Origin: Geobacteraceae bacterium
GTDB taxonomy: Bacteria > Desulfobacterota > Desulfuromonadia > Geobacterales > Geobacteraceae
Direction: 5' to 3'
DNA length: 64,000 nucleotides
Assembly: GCA_009773645.1 (NCBI GenBank)
Contig: WSYB01000018.1
Span: forward strand, 53,385 to 117,384
Shown here piece after piece: positions 35,801-43,172 of this stretch. Positions within the stretch are counted from its first letter, which is position 1. Each line of letters starts with the position of its first letter. Both the position numbers and the translations under genes were made by a program. The notes under the pieces were generated by a model. The model was not told the origin of the DNA, searched no databases, and saw nothing but the letters and a program-made list of their open reading frames with translations.

Positions 35801-37448
35801 AACCGTCGATCAATGGCTGCCGACAGTTGATGAGGTCCGGCAACTTGTAGCTCTATTCGCCGAGAAGGTTGAGACTGCGGAGGTTCCGCAGGATACGGTA
35901 AGGGTCTACCTGTGTGCCGTCGCCAGCCATGTCGCGCCCGCTGAGTTTGGTCAATTTTTGTTGGAAACCTGTCGTCGTCACCTTGATGCCTGGAGCGTTT
36001 TTCGAGAGAAGGTCAATCAGTGGTCGAAGAGAGCAACACCGCCCCGGCCGCGTAACCCCGAATTGGGGCTTTACCTGAGTGCGGCTTTGGCCAGGTGGGG
36101 ACATGATGCACTGCCAGGCTTGCTGGAGTTGATGACTCACCCTAGCGCTATGGAATCCATTCCCGAGGCGATGGCGCGAATCGTCACTCTGCCTTGGGCC
36201 AGCAAGCGGGAAAGACTCTTCTTTAGTAGCGTTAGTACTGATATTCAGGAAGGAGAACAGCGTCGTAAGCTTGGCCGCGAGCTTCGCCAACCTGTTGACA
36301 TCTTCCAGTACTGGACTGACGAGGTTGCTAAAGCGCTCGGGCTGAAACTGAATGAACTCGTGACTACCTACACTGAGAAGAAGTCAACTGAGGAAAAGTG
36401 GAATGCACGAGAAGGAGAGCACAGAATTGGTAACTTGGCGGGCGTTGTAGCGAGCATTCCCAGTGCCGGTGTTGTCGATCCGGTCCATAGCGCCCTGGCA
36501 AGTGGTCTGATGGATATTTTGGGAACAGTTAGGGCGCTGAGAGGGCTCGTAAGCCAAGGTCTGTATATCTCCGATTCGGCTGTTGTTGGGCAACTTGAGG
36601 CGCTGTATGAGCATCTAGCCAATAGAGAGTGGCTCGACGACTCTACGCGCCACGCGATGTCCGAACTAACTCAGTTGATCTTCTGTGTAAGGCCTGCCTC
36701 ACTATTGAGCAAGTCAATTAGGCATTATCTCCAGCAATGGCGCAGATTCTCGCATGACAACGAGATTGTTCGTTGCTTGGGCTCACTCCGGTCGTCAGAA
36801 GCTGGTTGGCCTATGCTAGTAGAGTTGGGCTCGGAGTTTGCGGAGAATGGCCGACAGCCAGAGGAGTTTGTTTCGTCCTTGCTCTCTGCTCTGACGCCAC
36901 AGTACCTGGCCAACTTCCTTGCGCTTGTGGCTGATGGGACGATATTTGGTTGGTGTCGTAGCCAGTGGACATGGGAACGACTGGCACCAAAAGTAGCAGA
37001 TGTCCTGAATGAGGCAACTGACCAAGTTGAACAGTTCTTAGAAGCATGTCGACAGGCCCAGTCGCCTTTGGCCGATACGCTTGCCGGTAACGCCCTTTGC
37101 TATATCAACGGATGTGAGGAGGCACGTGAGTGTTACCTGCTGGAGGCACTTGATGTCGGAAGAGGTCTTCACTCTGGAATGCCGGTGTATCAGATGCTGA
37201 CAGGCATGTTCATCCATAAATTACCAATCAACGACGCACAGTATGAGATAATACCGAAGGCAAACAACAGGCTGCGAGCAAAAATTTACGCTCGTGCAAA
37301 AGATCCTGGACCGATTGCAGACGGCTGCAGATGCCTTCTCGCTTCATTGGAATGCGGGCGTCGTGAGAGAGGGCGGCCTGACGATGAGTTGCGTCATCCG
37401 ATGCCAGATGAAGGGTTGTCGTGGACTTATGTTCTGGTTGACAGATGA
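32877..37448 (+). CDS. Nuclease-NACHT/STAND NTPase, candidate antiphage defence protein
   Basis: The 1523-residue protein has an N-terminal restriction-endonuclease-like domain: GVDIYG (Asp49) and EGVQCKGK (Gln64, Lys66) match the D...[EQ]xK pattern of Mrr-type nucleases. A P-loop NTPase follows with Walker A GAGGIGKTT (234-242) and Walker B RLVIMLNGWNE (about 302). The remaining 1000 or so residues are helical, repeat-like and without a known motif, as in the sensor part of Avs-type STAND proteins. These bind a phage protein and then activate the nuclease. It stands alone, is visibly A/T-richer than its neighbours and interrupts the sulfur region, which suggests transfer. The Avs class is inferred. 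Confidence 0.7.
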   Translation: MIDFTNAQIPAPQRWQDFEELCADLWQEIWGDPGTEKHGRSGQQQHGVDIYGRPDQRPDYEGVQCKGKDGRYGQHVTETELKTEVEKAKEFYPRLKRFILATTAPNDKEIQLAARKITEEHLAVGLFAVEVLGWDEIQRRLASHPNVIDKHYRGLFSFNYPQQPKLPNDAGLQRVKAMARTLLEAGKRSWKMPRFVAPLTLEAHMQQDNNDPRPVDATELWSAIEAGDNLVLFGAGGIGKTTFLLDLCTSCLNGGYRIALYVDVAVWARTNASLLDYLLGMPSARANEVTSAELTKLAQAGRLVIMLNGWNEIVASSKLTCRDDLIHLSAVAEALSFVVVSRASRDVPSLPNTKKFEVRGLAWQGQAAVVRAELGDVGGAPLLELLAKDTRLRHAARSPLILRGLIAQAQKGAVADSCVFDLLNAAVQSYEEDDQRHLVLALAPVDGHQRAYLEELACLLTKRLATNCSRDDALQAIHTAATRLAERHVIGITPNPSAILDMLVSHHLLHLDNGVVRFAHQRFQEFFAATRLFRHCIEEDVSPVLLTTVVNQPSWDEALALVAGKLKGERASGNARVRIVNAAAAVDLGLACDMVRICAFTYSDSPELHNHLVNCVNKLAVSPLKEIHDLGVAYQIASGLPAFAEKLWPILEIEDQQTRLSTFRLNGSAISLAQLGTGAVQRIGSWSSERRVEFVHETADNADNYDFLVRLAQTEFDPTVRAAAISALFWYFPASDVPLQAWLDAPIEVQTEHNVLSCIQYALDEGYAGDAVRERLLAVASNDTSDSTQLHVALAMLNEVGPRALDVVFERLRNSERHGNDAPLVTIARAKAPQRLLDLAQQLALQARGVPAWVEEYLRDIPVGVRNEIFDQAWVILQGPDFNNLNGEILGPLASREQIQRSVDLRLQHDRAARGTQTDNDRNRYWQLDCFLANASGGDLLSVVMQCGQTASYNEAAQLVELVLRRIGRDDGRTITVDQWLPTVDEVRQLVALFAEKVETAEVPQDTVRVYLCAVASHVAPAEFGQFLLETCRRHLDAWSVFREKVNQWSKRATPPRPRNPELGLYLSAALARWGHDALPGLLELMTHPSAMESIPEAMARIVTLPWASKRERLFFSSVSTDIQEGEQRRKLGRELRQPVDIFQYWTDEVAKALGLKLNELVTTYTEKKSTEEKWNAREGEHRIGNLAGVVASIPSAGVVDPVHSALASGLMDILGTVRALRGLVSQGLYISDSAVVGQLEALYEHLANREWLDDSTRHAMSELTQLIFCVRPASLLSKSIRHYLQQWRRFSHDNEIVRCLGSLRSSEAGWPMLVELGSEFAENGRQPEEFVSSLLSALTPQYLANFLALVADGTIFGWCRSQWTWERLAPKVADVLNEATDQVEQFLEACRQAQSPLADTLAGNALCYINGCEEARECYLLEALDVGRGLHSGMPVYQMLTGMFIHKLPINDAQYEIIPKANNRLRAKIYARAKDPGPIADGCRCLLASLECGRRERGRPDDELRHPMPDEGLSWTYVLVDR

Positions 37449-37464
37449 AAAGGATACCTCTGTC

Positions 37465-37857
37465 ATGGTAAATAAAGTTGCCACAATCTGGGCCTCCTTC
37501 ATCCCCATCGCCATCGCGAACGGTCTCCTCCGCGAGAAATGCCTCGTCCCGCTCCTCGGCCAGCGCCTCGCACTTCCGCTCTCCGGCATATTCGGATCGA
37601 TTCTCTTCTTTCTCCTCACGTACTTGACCCTTCCATGGCTCGGCCCGTTGAAACCCCGCCACTACCAGCTGATCGGCCTGGCCTGGCTTGCCATGACCGT
37701 GCTGTTCGAGTTCCTCTTCGGCCGCCTCGTGGCGCATAAGTCGTGGGGAGAACTTCTGCAGGCGTACGACCTCACCACCGGCAACCTCTGGCTCCTGGTG
37801 CTGGTGGTGATCGCCGTCTCCCCTCACCTTGCGGCCAAGGTGAGGGGACTGGTTTAA
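37465..37857 (+). CDS. Small integral membrane protein
   Basis: The 130-residue protein has four likely membrane helices (for example LSGIFGSILFFLLTYL and LWLLVLVVIAVSP) and a GRLVAHKSWGELLQAYDL loop between the third and fourth. I do not recognise a named family. It begins 16 bases past the NTPase stop with AAAAGGA as a possible RBS. Its GC content is like the host chromosome and not like the NTPase, so it is probably an older resident gene. Confidence 0.6.
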   Translation: MVNKVATIWASFIPIAIANGLLREKCLVPLLGQRLALPLSGIFGSILFFLLTYLTLPWLGPLKPRHYQLIGLAWLAMTVLFEFLFGRLVAHKSWGELLQAYDLTTGNLWLLVLVVIAVSPHLAAKVRGLV

Positions 37858-37941
37858 GCTGTAAGCGGCGAATACCTTCGAAAGGTGTCGGAGTGACGTT
37901 CAAATGCTTTTTCCGGATTATCGGCCGGCAAAAATATAATG

Positions 37942-37970
37942 TTGACAAAAATATTTCGTCTTGTTATTGT
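37942..37970 (+). promoter_or_regulatory. Candidate sigma-70 promoter of the SAM-riboswitch operon
   Basis: TTGACA (37942-37947), a 17-base spacer and TATTGT (37965-37970) lie about 90 bases before the aptamer. The leader then has a small hairpin CCTACC-aaac-GGGTAGG. Confidence 0.55.
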
Positions 37971-38057
37971 CAGCCAACCTACCAAACGGGTAGGGTACAA
38001 TTGTTGCCGACCGGCACAAAGACCGGCAGGCAGCTTTTTACAACCAAATAGCAGTAT

Positions 38058-38225
38058 TTCTTATCAAGAGCGACTGAGGGACAGGCCCTGTGACGTCGCG
38101 GCAACCCCCCGCAAGGGGAAGGTGCCAATTCCTACGGAACCGCAGGTTCCGGGAGATAAGGAAGAGCCGACCCTTTACAGGTGAAGTCCTCTTCCGTACG
38201 CCCCGGAAGGGGACTTTTCATTTTC
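38058..38225 (+). promoter_or_regulatory. SAM-I (S-box) riboswitch with terminator
   Basis: The aptamer runs from TTCTTATCAAGAGCGACTGA through GGGACAGGCCCTGTGACG, CGGCAACC, GGTGCCAATTCCTA and back to GGAGATAAGGAAG (38058-38165). These are the conserved S-box parts: the P1 stem CTTATC/GATAAG, the internal loop CAAGAG and the pseudoknot-forming loop. A terminator (AGTCCTCTTCCG with CGGAAGGGGACT, 38185-38215, then TTTTCATTTT) follows. With SAM bound, transcription of the two PLP-enzyme genes should stop. Confidence 0.92.
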
Positions 38226-38228
38226 CGG

Positions 38229-38345
38229 CTGCGTAAAAAGTCAATCTGCGGCGTTACGCTACGACCTTCGTTACTGCGGCGTACTGATGTACGCCTCATT
38301 CCTCAGGTCTTGCGTGCCTTGCATCTTGAGCTTTTTACTGTGCCG
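38229..38345. repeat. Dispersed repeat, ATCTGCGGCGTT type (copy 2)
   Basis: The block GCGTAAAAAGTCAATCTGCG to TTGCATCTTGAGCTTTTTAC is an imperfect inverted repeat with GCCTCATTCCTCAGG in the middle. It matches the block at 19524-19612. It lies between the riboswitch terminator and the gene it controls, so it is part of the leader mRNA. Confidence 0.65.
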
Positions 38346-38377
38346 GATCGACAGAACTGTCGAAAGGGAGAATAATC

Positions 38378-39511
38378 ATGAACATCGCGACGCAGGCAGC
38401 ACAGATCGGACTGGAGTGGGATACCCGTACGGGGGCGGTCACCGTACCCATCTACCAGACCGCCACCTTCCGTCACCCGGGGTTGGGCCAGAGCACCGGC
38501 TACGACTACAGCCGCTCAGGCAATCCGACCCGCCAAGCCCTCGAAGAGGGGATCGCCCGGCTGGAAGGGGGAGGGCGCGGGTTCGCCTATGCCTCCGGCA
38601 TGGCGGCCATCGCCAACCTGCTCCTTTTGTTCAAGCAGGGTGACCATTTGATCGTCACCGAGGACCTTTACGGCGGCACCTACCGCCTGTTCGAGAAGGT
38701 CTTCGGCCAGTACGGCCTCACCTTCACCTATGTGGACACGACCGATGCGGCAGCGGTCGAGGCGGCCATCCGTCCCGAGACGCGCGGGCTCTTCGTGGAA
38801 TCACTCACCAATCCGCTCCTCAAGGCGGCCGACATCGGGGCGCTGGCGGCCCTCTGCCGGGAACGGGGGATACTTTGTATCGTCGACAACACCTTTCTCA
38901 CTCCCTACCTCCTCCGTCCCTTCGAGCTGGGGGCGGACATCACCGTCTACAGCGCCACCAAGTACCTGGCGGGGCATAACGATACGGTCTGCGGCCTCGT
39001 GGTGGTAAAGGACCCGGCCCTGGCGGAACGGGTCTATTTCCACCAGAACTCGGTCGGGGCGGTGCTGGGTCCCCAGGACTCCTGGCTTGCCATCCGGGGG
39101 ATGAAGACCCTGTCGGTCCGCCTCGACCGCCAGCAGGAGAACGCCCAGCGCTTGGCGGAGTGGCTGGTGAAGCAGCCGCAGATAACGCGGGTCCACTATC
39201 CGGGACTCCCCGGCCATCCCGGCCACGATCTCCTCCAGCGCCAGGCGCGGGGTTTCGGTGCCATGATCGCCTTCGAGGTGGCCGACCCCTCACTGGTTGA
39301 GCAGCTCCTCCTCAAGACGCAGCTCATCTCCTTCGCCGAGAGTCTCGGCGGGGTGGAGACCCTCATCACCTTCCCGGAGGTGCAGACCCACGCCGACATC
39401 GAGCCGGCGATCCGTGCCCGTCTCGGCATCAACAACGTGCTCTTGCGCCTTTCGGTGGGGATAGAGGATGCGGGGGACCTGATTGCCGACCTGGCCCAGG
39501 CGTTTGAATAG
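38378..39511 (+). CDS. Transsulfuration-family PLP enzyme (cystathionine synthase/lyase or methionine gamma-lyase type)
   Basis: The 377-residue enzyme has the Cys/Met-metabolism PLP fold: DYSRSGNPTRQALE, FAYASGMAAI, VDNTFLTPYLLRP and the PLP lysine in YSATKYLAGHND. The region after SLGGVETLITFP reads EVQTHADIEPAIRARLG, where classic enzymes have a SHASMP-type motif, so it may not be a standard cystathionine gamma-synthase. It acts on sulfur amino acids in the cytoplasm. Control by the SAM riboswitch points to methionine or homocysteine metabolism. RBS AAAGGGAG precedes the ATG. Confidence 0.85.
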   Translation: MNIATQAAQIGLEWDTRTGAVTVPIYQTATFRHPGLGQSTGYDYSRSGNPTRQALEEGIARLEGGGRGFAYASGMAAIANLLLLFKQGDHLIVTEDLYGGTYRLFEKVFGQYGLTFTYVDTTDAAAVEAAIRPETRGLFVESLTNPLLKAADIGALAALCRERGILCIVDNTFLTPYLLRPFELGADITVYSATKYLAGHNDTVCGLVVVKDPALAERVYFHQNSVGAVLGPQDSWLAIRGMKTLSVRLDRQQENAQRLAEWLVKQPQITRVHYPGLPGHPGHDLLQRQARGFGAMIAFEVADPSLVEQLLLKTQLISFAESLGGVETLITFPEVQTHADIEPAIRARLGINNVLLRLSVGIEDAGDLIADLAQAFE

Positions 39512-39609
39512 CAGGAACGAGGAAAAAGGAAAAAGGAACGAGGAAAAATGATAGGTTTGCCTCGATCCTGGTACCTCGCTCCCCGATCCTGATTTTAAGG
39601 AGATAAAAC

Positions 39610-40746
39610 ATGAAGCTCGGCACCAAGATCATCCACTCGGGCCACACCATTGATCCGTACACGAAGGGGCTCTCGGTCCCCATCTACCAGGTATCCACCT
39701 TTGCCCAGGAGTCGGTGGACCATTTCGGTAAATACGACTACGCCCGCTCCGGCAATCCGACCCGCGAGGCGCTGGAGGAGACCATCGCGGCCCTGGAGAA
39801 CGGCAGCCGCGGCTTTGCCTTTGCGTCGGGGATGGCCGCCATCTCGTCGGCGCTTCTCCTCTTCTCCGCGGGGGACCACCTGATCGTCTGCGAAGACGTC
39901 TACGGCGGGACATTCCGGGTCCTTACCTCCCTGTTCAGCCGGCTCGGCATTGAGGCGACCTTTGTGGATACGACGGACCTCTCGAACGTGCGTGCCGCGC
40001 TCCGCCCCAACACAAAGGCGCTCTACCTGGAGACCCCCTCCAACCCGCTCCTGAAGATCACCGATCTGCACGGGGCGGTACAGCTCGCCAAAGAGCACGG
40101 CCTCCTCACCCTGGTGGACAATACCTTCATGACCCCGTACCTGCAGCGCCCCCTGGAGCTTGGGTGCGACATTGTTCTCCACAGCGGCACCAAGTTTTTG
40201 AACGGCCACAGTGACGTGATCAGCGGCCTGGCGGTAGTGCGCGACCAGGAGCTGGGTAACCGGCTCAGTTTCGTGCAGAACGCCTTCGGCGCGGTGCTGG
40301 GACCCCAGGACTCCTGGCTGGTGTTGAGGGGGGTGAAGACTCTCAAGGTGCGCATGGAGGAGAGCCAGCGAAGCGCCATCGCCGTTGCCGGCTGGCTCGC
40401 GGAGCAGCAGCGGGTGAGGGAGGTCTTCTACCCCGGACTTCCCGACCATCCCGGTGCAGAGGTGCATGCCCGCCAGTCCTCCGGTCCGGGTGCTGTGCTG
40501 TCGTTCAAACTGGAATCGCTGGAATTGACCCGGCGGGTCCTGGAGGGGCTCGAACTGGCCGCTTTTGCCGTCAGCCTCGGCGGGGTGGAGAGCATCATTT
40601 CCTATCCGGCCAAAATGTCCCATGCCGCCATGCCCCCCCACGAACGGGAGGCGAGGGGAGTGACCGACAACCTCGTCCGGCTGTCGGTGGGACTGGAGGA
40701 GGCAGCGGATCTGATAGCCGACCTTGACCGGGTGATAAACGGCTAA
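39610..40746 (+). CDS. Transsulfuration-family PLP enzyme, second paralogue (cystathionine lyase type)
   Basis: The 378-residue enzyme has DYARSGNPTREALE, FAFASGMAAISSALL, VDNTFMTPYLQRP and the PLP lysine in HSGTKFLNGHSD. Near the end it keeps SLGGVESIISYPAKMSHAAM, the classic motif lacking in the first paralogue. A cystathionine beta- or gamma-lyase or a MetB role is likely. RBS AAGGAG precedes the start. It follows the first paralogue after 98 bases of A/G-rich DNA and shares its riboswitch. Its end overlaps the convergent isomerase gene by four bases. Confidence 0.85.
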   Translation: MKLGTKIIHSGHTIDPYTKGLSVPIYQVSTFAQESVDHFGKYDYARSGNPTREALEETIAALENGSRGFAFASGMAAISSALLLFSAGDHLIVCEDVYGGTFRVLTSLFSRLGIEATFVDTTDLSNVRAALRPNTKALYLETPSNPLLKITDLHGAVQLAKEHGLLTLVDNTFMTPYLQRPLELGCDIVLHSGTKFLNGHSDVISGLAVVRDQELGNRLSFVQNAFGAVLGPQDSWLVLRGVKTLKVRMEESQRSAIAVAGWLAEQQRVREVFYPGLPDHPGAEVHARQSSGPGAVLSFKLESLELTRRVLEGLELAAFAVSLGGVESIISYPAKMSHAAMPPHEREARGVTDNLVRLSVGLEEAADLIADLDRVING

Positions 40747-41759
40747 ATGGGAGGGAAAGAAAAGGCTTGGAGGAACACTTCGATCTTCGACTTCTTCTCC
40801 TGTTCCTTAAGCCATGCCTGAACGGCTTCCTGCTGCTTTGCAGCCAGGAGGCGTCGCTCGATTTCCGGCCGCGCCTCGGCCAGGCTTTTCGTTCGTTCGG
40901 GCCGCCGCCCCGCCAACCCGACAATGAGAAACTCATTGCCTCTCCGCAGGGGTCCGCCGGCCTCGCCGGCCTTCAGGTTACCGACGGCCTCAAGCAGCGG
41001 CGGCGGGAGGCTCTGGGGATTCACCCAGCCCGTGTCGCCCCCCTGTGCGGTGCGGAGCCCCAGAGACCGCTTCCGGGCCAGATCGGCGAAATCCCCCCCC
41101 TTCCGCAGGGCCGCCATGATATCTTCGGCCTCCGCCTTCTCCTTGACGGCGATGATCCTGAGCCGGACATCCCCCGCCGTTTTCAGCTCTTCCTTGAGGG
41201 CCTCGTAGTATTCATTCACCTGCTCCTCGGCGAGACGCACATCCTTCACCAGCGCCGCTCTTATGCGGGTCAGCAACATCTCGGTGCGGACGGTGTCGAA
41301 GAGTGACCTGTCGTCCACCCCCCGTTCCTTCATCCACTCCCCGAACTCCTTGAGATCCTTGAAACGGCGCCGCAGAGCTGTGATTGCCTGGTCGAGCTCC
41401 TGCTCGGTGACCGTCAAATTCCGCCGGCCGGCCTCCTGAAGGAGCAAGTGCCGGTTGATAAGCTTCCGCAACGCCAAACGCTCCAACTCTTTGCTGTCCG
41501 GGTCCTGGACGCCGTGTTCCCGCTCAAGCCGGTTCTGTGCCAGGGGATCGGCGAGCATGCGCTGCAATTCGCCCAAGGTCACCGGCTCCCCGTTCACCCT
41601 GGCTACGATCTCCGGTTCAGCACCCCATGCCCTGTACGGACAAAGGGGAGGCGCAACGCCAACCAACAGGACAAAAAGAATCGACCACGGCAGGAGCGCC
41701 CGCACCGTGGAGAGGCTGCGCAGCAAGGTCTTGCGCATCTGTTGAATCGTGACATGCAT
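40743..41759 (-). CDS. SurA/PrsA-like peptidyl-prolyl isomerase, exported
   Basis: The 338-residue protein has a signal peptide or membrane anchor (LLPWSILFVLLVGVAPPLC), a SurA-N-like chaperone part (VARVNGEPVTLGELQRMLAD, LRKLINRHLLLQEAGRRN) and a parvulin domain (DVRLRIIAVKEKAEAEDI, GGDFADLARKRSLG, GGDTGWV). It would help fold outer-membrane or secreted proteins. RBS AAGGAAC precedes the ATG. Nearby genes encode large secreted oxidases, for which a folding helper makes sense, though this link is inference. Confidence 0.8.
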   Translation of the reverse strand: MHVTIQQMRKTLLRSLSTVRALLPWSILFVLLVGVAPPLCPYRAWGAEPEIVARVNGEPVTLGELQRMLADPLAQNRLEREHGVQDPDSKELERLALRKLINRHLLLQEAGRRNLTVTEQELDQAITALRRRFKDLKEFGEWMKERGVDDRSLFDTVRTEMLLTRIRAALVKDVRLAEEQVNEYYEALKEELKTAGDVRLRIIAVKEKAEAEDIMAALRKGGDFADLARKRSLGLRTAQGGDTGWVNPQSLPPPLLEAVGNLKAGEAGGPLRRGNEFLIVGLAGRRPERTKSLAEARPEIERRLLAAKQQEAVQAWLKEQEKKSKIEVFLQAFSFPPI

Positions 41760-41819
41760 GTCTGAGAGTTCCTTTCCATCCCCTCTCCCCTGGGCGGGAG
41801 AGGGAGCTTTCCGTTTCCT

Positions 41820-42299
41820 TCACGGTTTCCGGGATATCTCCACGTGGATGGCGTTCCCCTCATAGGTCGCCTTGATGTACAATTCCTTGGAATACCCATG
41901 AGAGGCCACTTTAAGGCTGCTCTGTCCGGCGCGCCGCACGGTGATCTTAACCTCCTTGCCTTGACCGGGCGTTACCGCCACCATTTCAGGATCCGAAGGA
42001 ATCCAGTCGGGTCTTATGTTCGTTGGCTTTCCCTTGCCGACAAGGCCCTGGGCTCTCGCTTCCACGGTGACCTCTTTCCCCTCCCGGACAGCTGAATAGG
42101 TGGGTGGTGAAACCCAGCGATCTCCCATGTACAGCCCTTGGGTGAGCCGGGGATCCAACTTGAAGGAGACCCTGATGTCGGTGATGGAGGGGAGGGCCGG
42201 ACTTGTCCCTTCCCGGGCGGCCCGGGTGACACCGGGCAGAACGGTAAATATCAAGGCCGCAAGGACTATCAAACGGGAGAATCTGGTGGTAATCATCAT
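41820..42299 (-). CDS. Exported hypothetical protein with Ig-like (BIG2-type) domain
   Basis: The 159-residue protein has a Sec signal (MMITTRFSRLIVLAALIFTV, cleavage near TRA). The later part has PSDPEMVAVTPGQGKEVKI and RAGQSSLKVASHGYSKEL, a pattern of bacterial Ig-like 2 domains. The N-terminal part has LDPRLTQGLYMGDRW. Function is unknown. AGAGGAGAAAG precedes two adjacent ATGs. It lies between the isomerase gene and the PEP-CTERM gene on the same strand, the latter closed by a terminator. Confidence 0.65.
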   Translation of the reverse strand: MMITTRFSRLIVLAALIFTVLPGVTRAAREGTSPALPSITDIRVSFKLDPRLTQGLYMGDRWVSPPTYSAVREGKEVTVEARAQGLVGKGKPTNIRPDWIPSDPEMVAVTPGQGKEVKITVRRAGQSSLKVASHGYSKELYIKATYEGNAIHVEISRKP

Positions 42300-42337
42300 C
42301 GCTTTCTCCTCTGATATTCACGCATGGCGCACTACGG

Positions 42338-42365
42338 AAAAAAGGCGGCCCCAAGCGGGCCGCCT
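42338..42365 (-). terminator. Intrinsic terminator after the PEP-CTERM gene
   Basis: On the minus strand GGCGGCCCG-ctt-GGGGCCGCC is followed by six T residues (42343-42338). Confidence 0.85.
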
Positions 42366-42380
42366 CCATCGATAACGGGT

Positions 42381-43088
42381 TCAGCAGCCAACCTGCTTCC
42401 TCCGCCAGCGGGCCGCCCCGGCGAGTCCCGCGATGCCGATGCCTAGGAGGAGCGCGGTGCCGGGCTCAGGGACCGGCTGGAGTTCCATACTGAACTGCGT
42501 GTTTTCTAAAGCCCCTGCCGGATGCTCAATAAACGCGGCCAGCGTCAGGGAGTACGGTCCCGTCAGCGGGGTAAAGGGATCGACCGCGTTGCTTGAGCTT
42601 CCGGAGAAGTCGCCGGAAAACGGCCCCAGAGCAGCAAGGAGGCCGCTCGTGCCGAAGAGGACGTTACCGGGATCGTACCAGCTGAACACCGAGACGCTTC
42701 CAGTGGTAGAACCGACGGTTGAGGTGGCGAACCCCGGGAAGATGCCGGTGTAGTCCGTGTCGCTGAAGCCGACTAGCAACGGGTCCGGAGCGAGGCTGCT
42801 GTTAGAGAACTGGACCGAGTTGAGGAACATGGAGGGTAGCCCTGCCGAACCTAAAACAGGTTTCGTTATTCCAATTGTCATGCCCACAAACCAGGGTCCA
42901 AAGGTTTGGGAGATATCCATCAGGCCTGCAAGGGAATTACCGTCACCAGGGCTGTTGTCGGCTATTTCGAAAGTATTGGTCCCGTCGGTGATTAAGACCG
43001 TGGGTATGGCCTGTGCGGTCGCGGCGGCCAGGGCGAGCCAAACCCCCGCAACCAGAGAGAGCAATTTTTTCATCATTCTTGTTTTCAT
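42381..43088 (-). CDS. PEP-CTERM sorting-domain exported protein
   Basis: The 235-residue protein has a signal peptide (MMKKLLSLVAGVWLALAAA) and a C-terminal VPEPGTALLLGIGIAGLAG segment followed by ARWRRK, the PEP-CTERM sorting tag cut by an exosortase. The mature part is Ser/Gly-rich and beta-like with no enzyme motif. AAGGAGGAA precedes the start. It follows the giant cytochrome gene after a hairpin with no U-tract, so the two may be cotranscribed. No exosortase gene lies in the window. Confidence 0.85.
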   Translation of the reverse strand: MKTRMMKKLLSLVAGVWLALAAATAQAIPTVLITDGTNTFEIADNSPGDGNSLAGLMDISQTFGPWFVGMTIGITKPVLGSAGLPSMFLNSVQFSNSSLAPDPLLVGFSDTDYTGIFPGFATSTVGSTTGSVSVFSWYDPGNVLFGTSGLLAALGPFSGDFSGSSSNAVDPFTPLTGPYSLTLAAFIEHPAGALENTQFSMELQPVPEPGTALLLGIGIAGLAGAARWRRKQVGC

Positions 43089-43111
43089 TGAGATTCCTCC
43101 TTGATGTTACA

Positions 43112-43152
43112 GTCCGCCCTGCCCCTCCTCCGTCGGAGGAGGGGCAACGGAC
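43112..43152. repeat. Intergenic hairpin between cytochrome and PEP-CTERM genes
   Basis: The core GCCCCTCCTCCG and its complement (43121-43145) are flanked by GTCCG and CGGAC. There is no U-tract on the minus strand. The hairpin at 48201-48239 has the same CCCCTCCTC core, also downstream of an oxidase gene. Confidence 0.6.
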
Positions 43153-43172
43153 GGTTATGGATGAATGCTTAA

